The translations under genes and the position numbers were made by a program. Positions 62,187 to 64,000 of a stretch of 64,000 nt of DNA are shown here, piece after piece. Location of the stretch: positions 1,798,001 through 1,862,000 of the forward strand of contig NZ_CP026115.2 in the NCBI RefSeq assembly GCF_009883635.2. Reading direction: 5' to 3'. Position 1 is the first letter of the stretch; each line of letters starts with the position of its first letter. Under the pieces are notes generated by a model. It searched no databases. It saw nothing but the letters and a program-made list of their open reading frames with translations, and was not told the origin of the DNA. Source of the stretch: Pseudomonas putida. Lineage in GTDB: Bacteria; Pseudomonadota; Gammaproteobacteria; Pseudomonadales; Pseudomonadaceae.

Positions 62187-63452
62187 TCAGTGGCTGTGCT
62201 CGGCAGATGCTTTGCCGAGCTCAGACTTGAGTGTGAAGCTGCCATTGGTAGCCACTTGGGCGCCCGCTTCGACGCCGTCGGTAATTTCCACGTACCCATT
62301 GTCACGGCGGCCCAGTTTCACTGGGCGGGTGTCGAAGCCGTCAGCGGTGCGGACGAAGACCGACGGTTTGTCCTCAACGGTCTGCACGGCATGTTCAGGG
62401 ACGGCCACCGCCACGCGATCAGTCTGGGAAGTCACCGCGATGTTGACGAAAAGGCCAGGGCGCCAAGCCCCGTTGGGATTGGTCAGGGTGACACGGACGG
62501 TTGCTGCACGATTCTGCTCGCCCAACAGGCTGCCCACATAACCCACCTTGCCCTCGACCTCGACGTTCATGTCAGGCGAAGAAACCTTCACGGCGCGACC
62601 GGTCGTGACCTTGCCCAAGTCAGTAGGCGGTACGGCGAAAGTGGCCCAGACCTGATTGAGGTCGGACAGGATGAAGGCGTTAGTCGCCTCACTGACGACC
62701 TCACCGACGGTCAGGTGCTTCTCCACCACCACGGCGTCGAAGGGTGCCCGAAGCTCGTAGCGATTACCGCCGACGGAGTTTACGGAGGCACCAATCGCGC
62801 CGACCTTCTGCTTGGCGTTGGCCAGAGAAATCTCGGCTTCCTGCAGCGCCTGGCGTGCCTGGAGGTAGTCCTGTTCAGCAGAGATCTTGTCCTGCCACAA
62901 CTGCTTCTCTCGATCGAAGGTCACTCGCGCCAGTTCGACACGACGCTGTGCAGCCTGTTGCTCGCTGCGTAAGTCAGAGATCTGTTGGCTGGCAATCACC
63001 GCCAGGACTTGGCCCTTCTTGACGGTCTCGCCAAGGTTGGCCTGCACAGTTTCGACAACGCCAGGGACACGAGGAACTACGTGTGCAGTGCGGTCTTCGT
63101 CGAAACGAATCTCGCCCGGGAAGCTGACTACAGTTCCCAGGTCACGAGGCGCTGCTGACTCCAGAGAGACGCCCGCCGCTTTGATCTGTTCAGCGCTGAG
63201 GGTCAGCTTGCCCTCTTCCTCACCGCCCTCTTCACTGTGGCCCTCTTCGCCATGACCTTCTTCACCATGACCCGCATCGCCCTCCTCTTTACTGGCTGAT
63301 CCGGCCTTCTTTTCATGGCCATGACCATCGTCAGTACCGTGTTCGGTGTTCGTTGCAGCTTGTTGTTCGGAACTGTTGTTCCAGGCGAGGCTGCCAAATC
63401 CAAGGGCTGCCACAGCGGCTACCGCGAGGGCGATCTTACGTTTGTTATCCAT
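62187..63452 (-). CDS. czcB: Membrane fusion (adaptor) protein CzcB
   Basis: A 421-residue periplasmic adaptor: N-terminal signal/anchor (MDNKRKIALAVAAVAALGFG), then a His/Glu-rich stretch (residues about 35-75, repeated HGEEGH) as in metal-binding CzcB. Hairpin, lipoyl and beta-barrel regions follow (VPRVPGVVETVQANLGETVK, QQISDLRSEQQAAQRRVELA). The C-terminus SAEHSH is again His-rich. It links CzcA and CzcC and may hand periplasmic metal to the pump. It is 24 bases upstream of czcA. Confidence 0.93.
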   Translation of the reverse strand: MDNKRKIALAVAAVAALGFGSLAWNNSSEQQAATNTEHGTDDGHGHEKKAGSASKEEGDAGHGEEGHGEEGHSEEGGEEEGKLTLSAEQIKAAGVSLESAAPRDLGTVVSFPGEIRFDEDRTAHVVPRVPGVVETVQANLGETVKKGQVLAVIASQQISDLRSEQQAAQRRVELARVTFDREKQLWQDKISAEQDYLQARQALQEAEISLANAKQKVGAIGASVNSVGGNRYELRAPFDAVVVEKHLTVGEVVSEATNAFILSDLNQVWATFAVPPTDLGKVTTGRAVKVSSPDMNVEVEGKVGYVGSLLGEQNRAATVRVTLTNPNGAWRPGLFVNIAVTSQTDRVAVAVPEHAVQTVEDKPSVFVRTADGFDTRPVKLGRRDNGYVEITDGVEAGAQVATNGSFTLKSELGKASAEHSH

Positions 63453-63520
63453 TGCTACTCCTGCTGATCGTAGACACCGGCTTGCTTAACGCCGAGTGCC
63501 GAAGAAAATGTATGGCCCGT

Positions 63521-64000
63521 TCAACGTGCGCCGGCAGTCGAACCGACTTCGCCATAAACCCTTTCCACTTGCGCACGCGCATTGGTCGCTGCTGCCAGCG
63601 AGTCGAGGTACTGGCCACGGGCAACGATCAAGGTGCGTTGGGCGTCCAGCACTTCGATAAAGCCGAATTTCCCCATTTCGAATCCGCGGGTTGCGGTGTC
63701 CACGGCCTGCTGGGCTGAGGGCAGAATGGTCTTGTCGTAGGATTCGACTTCTTGCATGGCGGTGGACCACTGGTTCAACGCGGTTTGGGTTTCGGTGCGC
63801 AGTCTCAACTCGACAGCGTTACGCAGGTCGCGGGCCTGATCGGCACGTCGAGAAGCGGAAAGAATGTTGCCTTGGTTACGATCAAACAGCGGCAAAGGCA
63901 TGGACAGACCAACGACATTGACTCGCTCGCGCACCGAGCGGTCGTATTGGCTACCCACGCTTACCGTGAGGTTTGGAATGCGCTGAGCTTTTTCTGCGCC
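63521..64000 (-). CDS. czcC: Outer-membrane factor CzcC, C-terminal part (5' end outside window)
   Basis: The last ~159 residues of a TolC-type outer-membrane factor. The frame is open from base 64000 (GAEKAQRIPNLTVSVGSQYD). Family motifs are LSMPLPLFDRNQGNI, LRTETQTALNQWSTAMQEV and FGFIEVLDAQRTLIVARGQYLD. It is the first czc structural gene on the minus strand, 68 bases before czcB. The promoter lies beyond the window. Confidence 0.88.
   Translation of the reverse strand, partial: GAEKAQRIPNLTVSVGSQYDRSVRERVNVVGLSMPLPLFDRNQGNILSASRRADQARDLRNAVELRLRTETQTALNQWSTAMQEVESYDKTILPSAQQAVDTATRGFEMGKFGFIEVLDAQRTLIVARGQYLDSLAAATNARAQVERVYGEVGSTAGAR

Noticed and set aside
1..64000. CRISPR array, rRNA operon or replication origin
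   Set aside because: No regularly spaced repeats, rRNA-like sequence or iteron/DnaA-box cluster was seen in the window.

Overview
The window is a Pseudomonas chromosome segment, most likely of the P. putida group. The evidence is gene content and order (glyA ... mdh ... pilA/pilC/pilD-coaE-yacG ... DUF1780-ndh ... clpB-pgeF-rluD / bamD-PP0621-like ... thiO-minor pilins), Pseudomonas-type REP elements, GTG/ATG starts with clear Shine-Dalgarno sequences, and high-GC codon use. The species call is an inference; no rRNA or database search was available.

Region by region. 1-13.6 kb is mainly core and lightly accessory chromosome: the end of an EAL c-di-GMP phosphodiesterase, glyA, an ACR3/bile-acid-type transporter, a decayed Hcp gene followed by a candidate effector/immunity pair, mdh, an RsbQ-like alpha/beta hydrolase overlapping a PAS histidine kinase, an AlaX tRNA-editing protein, an AraC regulator, a GntP-family gluconate transporter and a methyltransferase. 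13.6-16.2 kb is an AT-rich accessory pocket (structured leader, HEPN protein, Fic protein) beside tRNA-Thr(CGT). 16.6-20.2 kb holds pilA and pilC-pilD-coaE-yacG without pilB. 20.2-21.9 kb is an IS110-family element sitting inside a REP sequence, with a candidate bridge RNA. 22-33.6 kb is core: small membrane genes, ndh, five tRNAs including a tandem Lys-Pro duplication, clpB, pgeF, rluD, bamD and thiO. 33.6-35.3 kb is a minor-pilin cluster (pilE, pilX, pilW and a short pilV).

From about 35.4 kb to the end lies a mobile genomic island. Its left end carries four overlapping genes: three divergent tyrosine recombinases and a small HTH protein. This is the ginABCD architecture of GInt-type islands. 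After a palindrome, an ABC-transporter gene remnant and an island-borne MvaT/H-NS-type silencer comes the cargo. It comprises lipid A/envelope modification (eptA, gtrA-gtrB-arnT-like), metal handling (His-rich zinc-ribbon protein, czcD, czcP-type P1B ATPase, czcCBA efflux pump, czcR-czcS), two DUF2790 periplasmic proteins, a PtrA-like peptide, a LysR regulator and an OprP/OprO-type porin. The right end lies beyond base 64000.

The most notable regulatory observation is one promoter architecture repeated in front of four separate island transcription units (eptA, DUF2790-1, the ptrA-like gene and gtrAB-arnT): a box TGTC-like/ATTGTAAT, exactly 15 bases, then CGTTA. The island-encoded CzcR-type regulator is the obvious candidate reader. 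This would tie outer-membrane charge modification, periplasmic stress proteins and metal efflux into one metal-responsive programme. One of these promoters drives a short leader with two hairpins and an intrinsic terminator, which could be a small RNA or an attenuator.
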